This document shows, in pieces, positions 50,507-63,479 of a stretch of 64,000 bases of DNA; positions within the stretch are counted from its first letter, which is position 1, and every line of letters starts with the position of its first letter. Under the pieces are notes generated by a model, which was not told the origin of the DNA, did no database searches, and saw nothing but the letters and a program-made list of their open reading frames with translations. Position numbers and translations under genes: made by a program. The stretch lies in contig JBAJFG010000140.1 of assembly GCA_037903475.1 (NCBI GenBank), forward strand, positions 1,550,001 to 1,614,000. Direction: 5' to 3'. This DNA is from Ancylostoma caninum (Eukaryota; Nematoda; Chromadorea; Rhabditida; Ancylostomatidae).

Positions 50507-53073
50507 GAAATCCCATTTTTTAAGATAATGACTTTTTTTATGGTTTTTCATGGTTAAAATGTGTTTCACTAGGGGAGACAGTTGTAGAAACGCTAGAGAG
50601 AACAGCGCAGGAAAGTGGAGAGGATGGAGAGAAACACAGGCAATATGCACGAATACTCAACCATCGTTGCGTTCAAAACAGACTAAAGTTGTGCCGGTAT
50701 AGACGGCACCTCCTTAGAAGTAATCTGTAGTATCTAATATGTTTCTGTATTGCCCGAACGAGGGCCATTATTCATGACCCCAGTGATATGTTTATGGGCC
50801 TCGCCCAGATACTTCATGTACTATGCTTTTACCACGCCCCTTTTATGTTAGCATTCTACCACAGCACCATTAGGTGCAGGTCGGACGAATAAAGATCCGT
50901 ACCAACCCGTGTACAACACACGAAAAGGGAGCCACCCATCCTCCCTAAACACAGGCGCCACCCAACCGCCTCAATAAGCCACCACAAAAGTTTCAATTTC
51001 TGTCTTGGTTCCAAATTTTCCAGAAAGTTCCGGAACGTAACAAAAATAGAGACAATAAAAAGATTTCAACGATCCAGCAATGCATAAGGGTGTTCACCAC
51101 TGAGCAAAATAAGATTTAATCCTGCTTCACCAGGTAAATACAAGACTTGGAGAGAAATTAGAGAAGGGAAGAAATGTATATTGTCTTTTTCACGAATCTT
51201 GCCACTTGGCCGTCCGCCAAGATGAGGTAAGTCTTGCCACGTCGTTATAGGCGAGACATGTTTTGGCTTGCTTTCAACTACTGATCGTCGATTGATAACG
51301 CCAATTTCCATGATTTGGCGTGGGATAGAGTGCGCGCTGTGTAATTAAACAAAACACATTGAATTGCTCTGATTTTTGGGGTGTATACCTTTACTTGTGA
51401 CTGTCAATTACGGCGGCTGTCAGACCCCAATTAGTGTGGCCGAACAACTCGGCCCATATAGAGGCGGCCCTTGCTATGCGGTGCAAATGGATCCATCTTG
51501 AAAGCGGTTGAAGCATCATTGGAATGGTGAAAGCACCTTTGCTATTGTCCTGTAGTTCTCTGATCATTTTCGATAACTCGTGGCACGAACGCAATTCTTA
51601 GGGTACAGCTTCTGAAACACAACTAGTATTAGTTGTGTGAAGCGCTCTGCGCAGGTCATATTATACAGCACGAAGAAACAACTAGTACAGTGACTTTCTT
51701 AACCATAATTCCTTGTTTAAAGGTGATGAACAGCAGAAAAGGTAGAGAAATTAAACTCCAGTGGTGACCTCACGGTGATAGTAATGGCCCAGCGCATCGC
51801 ACTATCCTTCTCCGGCTCAGAGGCACAAAAGTAGGGACTAATTCAGACTAATAGCCCGCGTAAGGAATATCTTCATGCAATTCTGGTGGACGAGTCTTCC
51901 GCTCACGATAAGGCACGCGGAGACTCCTTGCTGACAGCTAGTGGTCAACTAGGGCCTCCTGACAATTGACAGTCACAAGTAACGGCCGCCTCCCAGATTT
52001 TTGGAACAGACAGTAGATACATGCGGAACTCCGCGTGCACTGAAGAAAATTTTGGCTGTTTACAGTTTGGTGTGAAATTTGCAATTTTGCTCATCAACAT
52101 CCAGGTGTCATCGTTTATAAAACAGTGTATCATATACGAATCTCATCGAAAACAAATGAGGAGTCAGTGGAGTTGGAAAAAAAAGTAATAGAATGATAGT
52201 GAAAGCCCGTATATAGGAGATGATAGATAGAGAAAAATGATAAACAGAGAAGCCGATAGGTCCTCCCACGAACGAACGAGTAATATAGTGCATTCGTGTA
52301 AACAGAAAAGTCGGAATCCTTACTATCAACACTACTCTGCTACAAAAGCGAACAATCGAGTATTGGGAAGATTTCACTTTCCCGCCAAAGCGCTGCTCTC
52401 AAACGTTTACGCGCGGAGGGAGGAAAAACACGAAGGGCAATGTCCTGCCATAGCGCCAGAGTGTGTCCAGATGTGATGATCAATAGACTCGTGGTAATTT
52501 TATACGCACGCACAGACATTTACGTGATAAGCAGCCGTAAGCCACTACGTATTATGAGCGAAAGGGAACGGACGGATGACGAACGGCGCTTGCGTCAGAA
52601 GCCAATTCTTAGAGTATAGCGCCGAAGAAGGACATGTTCCTCGTCGAGCGTGTGCCGTAGTGAGCACGAAAACAAATCATCCAAAGAACGCCCATGCGGC
52701 TCGGCTCGGCTCGGCATTTAACGCTAAAGGACGAACGCGTGATCAACGGAAGGGCAAAAATGTGCCCTCCGGCAAAGCTGCCATGCGGACTGTGGTGATG
52801 TGGTCACAAGGCAAGTTGCTATTTTAGTTGGAAGCGCTGAGCTACTACGAGAAAGGTTATTTATACATACAGTATGTATCTATTCATAACATCCAGAGTT
52901 CCCTAGCACTGAAAACAAATCAAAGATGAAAAACAACTATTATTAGCGTCAATTTCAACAATCTTGGACGTGCCGCCAATTCCAAGCGGGAGTGGGGGGA
53001 GGTGTCACCAAGAATACAATACAATACTCGTCGAGTAAAAAGAAATGGTTAAGCACCTACACTACCAGCAACG
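50507..53073. other. gene-poor stretch
   Basis: No recognisable gene. 50740-51000 has a CCACCC-rich stretch with AATAAAG that loosely resembles an LTR, but no matching second LTR or target duplication was found. Two minus-strand open frames (51311-51066 and 51594-51391) read as protein-like but belong to no family I recognise. Confidence 0.3.
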
Positions 53074-53157
53074 CCCGATAACAACAGCACCCAGCTGGTC
53101 CGCCGCATCGCGTGGGTCGCGCGGCGCGACAGACCAGCTGGGTGCTGTAGTTGTCGG
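53074..53157. repeat. 84-bp hairpin repeat
   Basis: Arms AACAGCACCCAGCTGGTC and GACCAGCTGGGTGCTGTAGT face each other across about 30 bp rich in CGCG. The pairing extends to CCGA at the outer edge with few mismatches. Probably a miniature foldback element. Confidence 0.7.
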
Positions 53158-53677
53158 TTTCTTTGATGCAAGCGTGATTGGCGGACACTGCAGGTGATAG
53201 TTAATGATAGCAGCGTCATAGCGCCAGAAGCTAGCCTAGTACAGTGGGCACTGGAGTCTCGTTACTGTGCTGAGCAAGTAGAAAGTTATGACTGCAACAA
53301 AAACAAATGTTCTCCCAATTAGTAACGATTAGTGATCCTATTATAGTAGCATTAAGTTAATATTGTAAGTATTGTTATATCAATATTATAGGTGCATTGT
53401 ATAATACTATATGAACTATATTTTATTTTATCTTATTTTATTTTTTCACCTTTATTTAATTATTTTATCGGCATTGTAAATGAATTGATCTCAGAAACAG
53501 TGGCGATAGTACCGGAACAAAAAAAGAAGAGAAAGATAAGGAGTGCAACTGATAACCGAGTTCAGTCTCTGGATGGCATACAGAATTAGAAGCAGATCAG
53601 CTAAACTAGTATAATACTTTCCTGTTTTTCTTTTCCTACATGTGAACAGTTTTCACGCTTTTACAGTTAGTGTTACA

Positions 53678-54121
53678 ACTTACAACTACTATAACTATAT
53701 GCTACTATTGCTGTTGCTGTTACTATTACTATTACTACTACTATTATAATACCATTGCTACTATCACTGCTATTGCTCTATTTCTACTACTACATATTAA
53801 ATATTATTACCATTACTATCACTATCACTATTACTATTGGTTTTACTTTTACTATCACTATTACTATCATCATTACTGTTACTAGGACTATTGCTACTAC
53901 TATTACTATTTTTATTATTCTACTATTACTACTACTACTGCTACTACAATTGCTACTGTTACCATTCTCACTACATACTATTACTATCACTACTACTATT
54001 AACACCACTGTTACTACTACAACTTCTAGAATTACTACTAATATTGCTACTCACAGTACAACACTACTACTATTACTGTTACTATTACTAATTATTATTT
54101 ATTACTATTACTAATTATTTA
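53678..54121. repeat. TAY trinucleotide tract (about 440 bp)
   Basis: An almost uninterrupted run of TAC/TAT/TGC/CAC triplets over about 440 bp. Long open frames on both strands here are products of the three-base period and are not genes. Confidence 0.9.
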
Positions 54122-54757
54122 TAAATATTAGTATTACTATCAGGACATAGGGTACAAACTTTTCCCCACAGATTACACAGAAATCGTAGATGCAGAGGAA
54201 GAGGGAGCGAGGATCGGAGACTTATACACGGGAAAAAGAAAGGTCGAAAATGGCTCACGGTACATTTAAGGCTAACCAGCCGCTTGCTGCCTTGGCAGCA
54301 CACGCTTGATTAGTCTTCAATGATTGACGTGCACAATGCACATCATTCGGTGGGATCCTGACCACGCCTCGAACAGAAGGAAAAAGAAAACAAGGAGGCG
54401 GCGGCGCATTCATCAGTTTCCCAGAAAATATGATTGCATCACACAGAGAAATTATAACCCAACAGATGTGTACCAGTTGTTCCAGGCCTACAGCTAGAGA
54501 CTTCCGGAACGCAGCTGCCTGAGGAAGCTACAGTATGAAAGCAAAGCGTGCAATGCGTTTTTCTATCCCTCTCAGAATGCCCTTAAAAACTAAGGCTATA
54601 AAATTTCGGGCGCTTTCTTTTTCGTTGGCACGAACCTTTTTTTAGTCCATTAAATTTTATGACCACAGCATTTTTATGTCCAAATGGTCTGCCCTTTTAA
54701 GTGTGGCGTAAACCAGTCGGCAATGAAACGCCATGATCGAATTAAATATCTATCGAT

Positions 54758-55111
54758 TTGTCATCGGAATCAGTTGACGACGCTATCCATCAGTTTTATG
54801 AATTATGTGGTGCAGTTTGCAACAATGCGGATTCAATGTTTCCGGTTCCCCACTTTGGGCTTTCCAGAGGAAAAAAAGTCCATCACGCAATCGACTTGGC
54901 CAACTCACGCCATAACAATTGGGACAACCAGAGGGGAATTTCATTTGGTGCTAAGCCACGACAAAAACGTTCTTCCAAATTCAGAGCTTTCCTCATTTCC
55001 TCCAAGGCAAAGTCCCACCCCAAAATTGATTTTGAGATTTTGACATCAGAAGAATTTCTAGGCGACGCTGATCACAAACGTGGACACAAAAGTCCAACTA
55101 CAAAAGTACTC
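54758..55111 (+). other. unrecognised 118-codon open frame
   Basis: A + strand open frame with balanced composition (SVDDAIHQFYELCGAVCNNA; HFGLSRGKKVHHAIDLANS; EEFLGDAD). It lacks a convincing ATG at its start, and the context gives no splice partner. It might be a piece of a retrotransposon ORF or an exon of an unknown gene. I assign no function. Confidence 0.25.
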
Positions 55112-55136
55112 TGAAGCCTTTTTTTCAAAAATCGTT

Positions 55137-55300
55137 CCTTTTGGAGAGTTCGAGGTGCCCGTTGCGACAGCTATCATAAGGCGTTGCGGAGTTGTTCCAG
55201 GCAGCGGCAGTGGTGATATCGATCGCTAGCGCCTAACCTGTTGGGAGTGCAGCTCCCTGTGGCAGCTGTCGCAATGGGTGCCTTGAACTCTCCAGGAAAA
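55137..55300. repeat. foldback repeat
   Basis: Arms of about 36 bp: GGAGAGTTCGAGGTGCCCGT then TGCGACAGCT at the left, matched inverted at the right (GGAGAGTTCAAGGCACCCAT then TGCGACAGCT). A 90-bp GC-rich spacer lies between. Non-coding. Confidence 0.7.
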
Positions 55301-55470
55301 AACTATTTGAGGAAGCGTTTTCCTGCATGGCGCTAAGGAAATGTGTGTACCATTGTGATCCTTGTCGCCTGGAGACTCATCTGATGCTACAATCTCAAAA
55401 TCGATCCTGAGGTGAGATACTGAATTAAAAGGTAGAGTTGCAAATAGGCTCTTGTTTTCCGTCGGGGGAA

Positions 55471-56851
55471 ACGGACCTTTTGGACCCTAGCAATTAGGGC
55501 GGGGTCAGCGGCTGGCTGGGACAGCGCCGCGATTGGTTGACTGTTTGCAGCCGAATGCTGCGGAGCGGCCGTTGCGTCGCGGTCAACGCGGCAAGTCGCG
55601 GAGAGAGCGCGAAGGCCTGTACGAGTTGCTCGTCACTAATTTAGATAAGGCGAGAGCAGCAATTAGCTGCTGCTTCAAAGCGAGCGTGGCCGACACTGAC
55701 ATGGACCGAAACTGCAAACTTGCGCACGCTGAAAATGGACGCCTCGGGGTTATTCGATGTGCTGAACACGAATTTCGCATTCGAATTGCATCTCGAAGTC
55801 ACCTTGTACGGTATGACCAGGTGGAATTTATTGCATTCCTCAGGATCTTATGAAACTTTACAAAAATGGGTGATTTAGTCAATGTTTAATTCCTTGTGAG
55901 GATCTTTTCTTCGATTTTTTATTTATGCCACAAGCAACAGTATGTATACTGTACTGGCGTAGCTCTAAAATTACATTCCAGATCTTGCCCCTCTTACTAA
56001 TATTTGTATAAATTTTTGAAGCTAAGTTCATGCAATTTTTTGAATTGTGTTGCTCATTTTTCGGAAAACTGTGATACCTTGATTTTGAGCTCGGATGCAT
56101 AGAAAGATTGCGAATTTCCTTTTGAAATCAAGAAGAAACAGATGGAAGTTTACTTGAAATACCATACATATGCACTTTTGGATAACGTCCGTTGTTAATT
56201 GGATTAGGACATTTTTTGCTTGTTTTCCATTCGCATTATATTCTATTATATTACAATTTCCTTGGAGTGACTGGATATGATGTCTTTGCCGTTCTCAGTA
56301 TGACCTGTGCTAACATCTAAGGACTTGTCGTCGCCCTAAGGATATGCCATCTTGTTTCGGGAAGTTCCTTAGGGAAAATTTGCCAACACTGCGTAATTGA
56401 GGTCACAACACGCACTAACACTTTGGGAAAAGTAGTTGTTGAATCAATAAAAAAATTGAACATCATACCAAGGGATATTCCCATTCCCAACTTCGTGAGA
56501 AAAAGGGACGGCGGTAATTCTTTAAAAGGACTACAAACTCACCCTTGAAATCCAGATCTTAGAAAAATCTAGATTATCAAAGGGAACAGCCCATTTTCAA
56601 AGTTCCATAAGATCCTGAGAAATAGTTACTTCAGTCTATCCATTGTAGCCCCGAAAAATGAAAAAATTCGTGCTCAGCACGTCCAGTAACCTCTAGGTGC
56701 AAATTTACAGCTACTTGCTGCCTATGAGCTAGGAGAGCTCGTCCACATTTCTTCGCGCTCCCGCCCTATCGGCGGCAGCGCACGCACCGCAGCCGTCCCG
56801 CGTCCCCACCCTATAATTACTGTAGGCTTACTGTAGGGTCCAAATGGTCAC
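55471..56851. mobile_element. 1.4-kb inverted-repeat element with internal paired motif
   Basis: The imperfect terminal inverted repeat reads CGGACCTTTTGGACCCTA at the left and, on the other strand, GTGACCATTTGGACCCTA at the right, both followed by AGGG.GGGG. Inside, a second inverted pair (55746-55782, 56648-56693) carries GTGCTGAACACGAATTT and GTGCTGAGCACGAATTT. The same internal pair occurs in the element at 21118-22258. No transposase was found; the open frame 55533-55853 is not recognised. Confidence 0.5.
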
Positions 56852-56908
56852 GCAGCCTCCGTCGGCGTTCTATCAAGCATTCTTTTGTTCCAACTTGAAT
56901 TACAGTCT

Positions 56909-57117
56909 CAGAGAGGGCGCCCGATCCGACTTTGTCCGCAACTACGACCTCATCATTTTTCGGCTAACTGATCTATTTTTTGCAATTTTTTGGTATGCAT
57001 ATAATGTGACTCCTTCCATTCTTATGTCCCCTACTGCCATTCACTAAAATTTCCTTCCAGACGCATTCTGAGGGCAAAGTCGTAACTGCAGACAAAGTCC
57101 GATCAGGCGCCCTCTGT
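56909..57117. repeat. foldback repeat
   Basis: Arms of about 45 bp: GAGGGCGCCCGATCCGACTT then TGTCCGCAACTACGAC at the left, with the inverted match GAGGGCGCCTGATCGGACTT then TGTCTGCAGTTACGAC at the right, separated by about 110 bp of AT-rich DNA. A probable MITE; no target duplication was identified. Confidence 0.7.
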
Positions 57118-60100
57118 TAGCTAATAGACCATACATCATGGAAGTCAAAAGCAGAGGCCTCATGAAACTAATCAAGAAAGAACTCAATGATGGAGCGGAG
57201 GAGAAAGCTGCTGAGCCTGGTTCAGCCAAATGTTGCGGATATCCGGGCGGAACTTTCTACTGGACTCTTTACTCATAATTGGAGGGAAATATCATTGGAA
57301 CCCGTAGAGACTAGTAAAAATTTTCTGTACTTTCCAGCGGCCAAGAAAGGCAGTTGGCCCTGGACAAGCAGGATGCTCGAAAGATTGAATGAGTTTTCAT
57401 CGTCTGGTGCATAGGGCGCAGAGAAATTTCCCTTTTCCATAAAAAAAACCAATGATTTATGTGTCCTCTACGGAGTGGCGCGATGGCATATCACGACCCA
57501 CAATTCCATTGCACAAGCATTGGAGATTTTCCACATACATCGAAGCATTCACAGAATTTTCAAAGTGGATTCTGTTAAGAATTGCACTTTGTATGACAGA
57601 TGACGTCTATCACTCGTGGTTCATCGTGGGATTCAAATTGGAGGGGCGACATGCTGAATCGGCTTACAACTTTAGAGCAGCTTTAGCATTAGAATGTTCA
57701 TGTGCTAGGGCGTTATGGAATAAAAAGCGCTTTGACGTACATCGCAGATGCTGAAAGTATTGAAAAGAACTACTGCCGCCAGTTGCTCTGAAACTGAATA
57801 GAGAAATTGAATGCAAATGGATTATTTATGTAATAATAAGTTCAACAAGTGCAAAACAATTGAAGGCATGATGGGAAAAACCCTAAAGAAGGACCGAAAG
57901 GTTGATGGAGGTAGAGATGGAGAATACAATTAAAACTTTGGTTCTTCATACCACATTCACTACTAAAATGCAGCAGGATTTTCTAAATACCACAAAGCAA
58001 AATGCGGAAATCCTGCCTATGATTTCCACCTTGTTCGTGGTACATCGTGTGCACAGAACAAAAAGGTCTATAGATCCCATGCCGGGTTCGTGACCGCCCT
58101 GGGAATTTCCAAGCTTCCCGCTTATCCACTCAGGATGAGGTTGGCCAGCAGTATGTGATACACCTTGTTATTCTTATCAATTACCATTGAGGATTGAGAC
58201 AAGTCGCTCTTGGCAAACTATACCCATTTTTGTCCGGATAACTTATCCACTTTAGAAAAGCGGCTCAACCAAAAACTTCCTAAGAAGATTAACGAGCCTC
58301 GCCACTTTAGAACCTTCCAGAAACTAAGGCAGCTTACTTGGAACGTCAACTGCAGTATTTAGGAGAGCAGTTTTCTTTCCATATTTTCGATAGAAATCAG
58401 TTTTCCACAGAAATCTGGAAGTTAATTTATATATCCATTCACACATCAATTTATTTGTAGATACACTTATTTATTTCGGCTTGCCCTCCATGACCGTGAT
58501 TAGCCCCCCCCCCCCTCCTCTCAGATTTATTCTGCCACGAAATGCTGCGCAAACTTCATTACTACCTAACGGTAATACTCCATATGTAAGCGAATTTCAG
58601 TATCCCGAAGTAAATCCAACAAGTAGATTGGTTTAAATCGGTTCTTGTGAACATTTCCGACAAAACGAACCTCGGAAGCCAAATTTGGCCACGTTGGAGG
58701 GGCTGGAACCCAGCCTCAGGCAAGGCTACTTGAGGAACTTCCGCAGCACAACGAGGGAAGAAATCAGCCATAGTGTTAGTTGGATCGTCTGAATGAAAGC
58801 ACCGCAGGCACTAAACGATGACCAGAACCAAAGGCCAGCAACGCAACGGACGGGTTTAGCTCTAAAAATGACAGATGTCGGGTAGGCGCGTTTTCTCCGC
58901 CGAATTCTGCACACTCTGATCCGTCGGGTAAACGTCGACCTACGCGTTCTTCCTCTCAGTTCAATTCCTAAGCAAACCCTGCGTTTCCTTTTTGCATAGT
59001 TAATTAAACGGACTAGATTGCGAGGAGTTTAATTCCAGTCAGGCACACACCGCGAAAGACCTTTTCTTCCTGTTCATCTCGAAAGTGCACCTCAATGACA
59101 TCATTCGAATTCGCATTAGTTTTTCGCCCTCGAATGGCGCAGCCTTGGACGCGTGGCCGTTCCTAGTAAAAAGACGATGCCTGCAGATTCGCTTAGGTAA
59201 TTGAATCAGTCGAATGCAGACTTCTTATGTCTCAAGTGCCGAACGTTCTTTCTAGCACATCAGGACATCTCAGGAAAGGAGGAACTGGCGGTACCAACTG
59301 TGAATCAGGTTGTAGAGACCGTATTATACAGTTTAACTGAGTTTTGGGGTACTTCCCGCTTATTTTTCAGTGAATATGGGAGCTGCTACTTTTACTTCGA
59401 AACCAATTCTAAGTGATCTTATATTTGACACGCAGAATTGCTCAGGGCCAGGATTCATGGATGCACAACCGAGCAAAACCAAGCTAGCAGACCAGCTTTC
59501 ACATCCTGAGTTTCCTTGCACTATGTAGTCTATACCACAACAAAAAAAGTTAACCGTTGTTCTTTGCTCGGTTGTTGTTTCATAAGTCCCAGTCCAGGAA
59601 GACGGGTTTTATGCCACCTCAAATTCATTGAAACTTTTATTATACACTTGCTCTTGTTATTTGTTTTTTTTTTAATTTTCTAGTGTTTATTATGGGAGGT
59701 GCAGCTTCACCACTCAGGCAGCAGAGTTCGTTGAGACAAGGAGTGTGGCCTCACTGGCTTCAAATGTGGTGTTAGGTACAATCTGCTCCTTATTCAACTT
59801 CTCCCACAATAAATTTCGTTGGATCTCCAGGGCATATGTGCAGAGGCACGCGGGAATTTGAAAATCCGCGGTATTTAAATAATCGACAGAGTTATCAATC
59901 TATTAGGTTCTATTTAAAATTGTCAACCTATTTGTGACCTGTTTGAAGTACATTAACCTATTTAAGAGCCATGCTCTATTCAATTTTATTAAATCCACAA
60001 GATCACATTTCAATGAACTCCTGGAGCCGTATCCAATATATTTGACCATGGGAGGGAAAACACAGCGGGTATATACCCGTTCCCACCGGTTTTTATCCAC

Positions 60101-63100
60101 TTTTCTATCCAATATGACTCATCCATCCAAAAGTTCATTTGCTGGTGCAAGCGCGTGCCTTGGCGAGGGACAACACGAAAGGGAGATGGCGTAGATCATG
60201 GATCGATATCAAGTGGAAATCCACCGGCAAAAGATAACTTGTAGTGAAATGAGTGGATTCGCATACCCACGGTTATGTTTTTATTGGATAGCAGATTCTG
60301 TAAACCAGAGTGACATATCCGCTTGGGTGAGTTTATCCGAGTGGATGAAGAATATTGGATACGGGCCCTGGTTATTCTACGAATGAAGCATTGGCGGGAA
60401 ATTTGAGAATTGATTTTAGCAAAAGTCCGGCTTTGTTAATATAATTCTGCAGAGAATCTATACCCGAGCATATCCATACGCATAAAATACGTTTATGTAT
60501 GATAATGGCACCATTCGGAAGTTGAGAACAGAAATTGAGAAGATTCCTATTCACCTGCATTCTTATCTATTTGGCCTTGAAAATACAAAAATCAAAGAAA
60601 GTGTCGAATTTTTCATTTCCTCCCTTTTTGGTGCTCCGTAATTAAAAAGGCTTATATATTTGAAAAATGAGAAAGCGGACAATGTAAAAGTAAAGATTTA
60701 GAACTGTAAAATGCGAAGAGAAATGAAAAGAACAAATATTATCGTGGATGGAGATATTAGAAACCGTGCAGACAAGAACTATTATACTCAGACAAGGAAA
60801 GACGAAAGAAGGATCAAACAGTCAACAGAAACGGAAGAAGAAATGAAAAACGACTTCGGAACCGTTTGAAAACCCAGAAACGTCTGTGGATTTGAAGCAG
60901 GAACTTCGAAAAATACGTGTGTCACACGGGAACGCGGCGGTGCAATGTGATCGATTCGATGTCGTCGTGGTCACTTGCAGCGGGTCGTGGAATTCCTGCT
61001 CGAAACCACTGCAGAGTAAATTTCGGACTTTTGTGGATTCACATTAGACAGCTGGGAGTACGGCAGTTGATCAATTTAGAGCAAACAGTGCAAACAATCT
61101 AAATCTAGGAAGCGCTTTGGGCTGCTTTGCTTTTGGCTCTATTCTTCTCTTCTGGAAGTTCTAATGGCTTCAGAGCACTAAAGGAAATTCAGAAGGCTCG
61201 GCACTTGATGATATTATGGCAAGATCCTCTATAATTTCTAGGAAAGTGTCCACTTCCCAAAAGAAAAAGCAGAGGATAGCGGAAAATTGCCACCTTGCAG
61301 CGATGCGCGCAGCAAACAACGAGTGCGTTTGGGCGGAAGGAGGTGTACGGGTACGGGGGCAGAGATGCGCTGCTGATAATGTGTCAAAAGAAATGGTTAC
61401 GTATTCGGAAAGTACTGAAGAACTCTCACGCAAGCAAGACCTTTGATGCAATACTGGATTGTCTGAAAATAACGTATGAAGGATACTAGCACTCCTCAAA
61501 GAAATCCTTGACGGGATGAGGTCATAGTGCTTCATTCTGCTGAGCAACAACGATCCTAATCATACACTAAGCAGAATTCGTAGAAGTTCTAAGGAAGATC
61601 AGAAATTTGCTAGAAAGACAAGTTTTTTGCTGGGGATTAGGCGATCAACTGAACTATACATTTTTTCAAGTTGATATTTGACTCGAATGAGTGCAATCCC
61701 TTATTGCAATGTAGCGTAAATAATTTCATAGTCTCCCCCTAAATCTAGGATGAGAGTAAGTTTCGTTACCTCATTTCGTAGTCATTGGGCTCCATTGTCA
61801 CGCTATCAACGTTACCATTCACCTCAAGAAGGCACTGAAGCCTGACTCAACCTGCTTGAGTCTCATGTCAGCCCATATTCGTAATTTTGCACATCAGTTA
61901 ACCATAATTTAGAGGTTTCTCGCCCATTAACTTGCAGGCTTCTGTCTTACGTGATGAAATTTATCCCTGTTTTTCTTGCTGTGCCGATGTGTAATAAGTC
62001 ATTTTTATCTCTTTCGACCTCTCCACATGAAAACGCACACAGTTTTCACGTTCCGTGGCTTTCCAGACCCATCTGAACGTGAAGCAGCCACGGTCACCCG
62101 CAACATTCTTCAAACTGATAAAATCTATCGCATTGCATTCCTCTATTGTGGGAGGATGTCCCAAAACAAGAGGAGCTCCATTTAAAATCTCCACAACTAC
62201 TGCCAGATCTCAAGTCAGATCGAAGTTTATCACTAACAGAATCTGCTCTAACTTTAATATCGTTTTACGTTCTAATGTTTTTTTTTCTGTCAAGCTTAAC
62301 ATATTTCGAAAGCGTGTTATGCATTTTGTGTGACTGCTTTTTTAATGCGTTCTGTTTTAAAAGTTTTATTTGATCCATGCATGTGTTTCACATGATCAAT
62401 AAAGAAAGAAAGAAAGGGTGTAAACGCGATCATGAAAAGTCCAAAACCCAATAAGAAATACAGTTGTAGCCAAATACGCATTTAGCATACATACCTATGC
62501 TCTTACGCCACAGAATTTTCACGTAATTTAACTGTACCCATGACCGAATGGAAAACGAATAGTTCAGTTATCTCAATTATTAATTCCGTATCCAACCCAA
62601 AAACTTCGAATTGGCGAGAGAGGAACGCTGGACTCCTCCCTATCGCTCCTCAAAAATGGAAATTCTCCCTCTTTGTAGAATATCCGAAATTTCCATTCAT
62701 TCGACATCAACTTTAAAAAAAACCTCAAATATAACTTTTTCATCGATTTTGAGCATAATTCCAGCTGTAGAATGCGAAATTGGAACCATAATTTTAGGTT
62801 TTGTCGAGGCCCTATGGAATCTTTCATACATGCCGTGAACACAGACCAAAGCGAAATGGGGTTGGTATACATGAGTAAGATTACCTATGGCAAACGCGTC
62901 AACGTATTCGAATATATCCACTCACCTTGAGCCCATCAACATGTTTACCTGTACATGATCTTGTCTATACTCATCTGCTAGCAATGGGTAATCGTGTTCA
63001 TAACTAAAAGCCAGCCTATCCTTGCAGTAAAGTATCCGAAAAAAACTAAAATCTCAACTTAATCGGTTAATTTTGTCGGTGATTTTTGTATCTGTCCATG

Positions 63101-63479
63101 ATGGAAGGAGTGGTGCTTTGAATCAAACACGCTACTGTTCAACTTAGCATCTGAATGTTATCGCCTACTTGTTCTTAGCATAAGGAGCTAAGAGCGGAAG
63201 CAAGCCTTCATATATTCATTTGGATGAAACTATAAAATGACGAAAAAGAAAACTCAGAAGTTTGCCTTGAACGACGGAACTGCCAAGAGAAGTTGGAGGT
63301 TGATACCGGTAGTTTATCCTAGAATTCACTGCACCATCTGTTCTGGACGTTTCACACTTTTGTCATTTTCCTCGGATGAGCAACTGACTGCAGATTGTGA
63401 AATCAATAGAGGATTGCGGAAATATACCAGTATATTCTAATATTTGTATGCTTCTGTTAGCGACGCACGAGGTTGTCAA
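57118..63479. other. gene-poor stretch, nothing recognised
   Basis: About 6.4 kb with many short open frames but no recognised gene, splice chain or RNA. It contains a C-run near 58506-58518, poly-T near 59662-59675 and a short (AAAG)n run near 62400-62416. Confidence 0.4.

Noticed and set aside
50740..51000. Solo LTR
   Set aside because: AATAAAG and a TGTTAG start are suggestive, but no paired LTR, primer site or target duplication was found. The same applies to 46920-47240.
53755..54114. Long Ile/Thr/Leu/Tyr-rich frames on both strands
   Set aside because: Pure products of the TAY trinucleotide tract.
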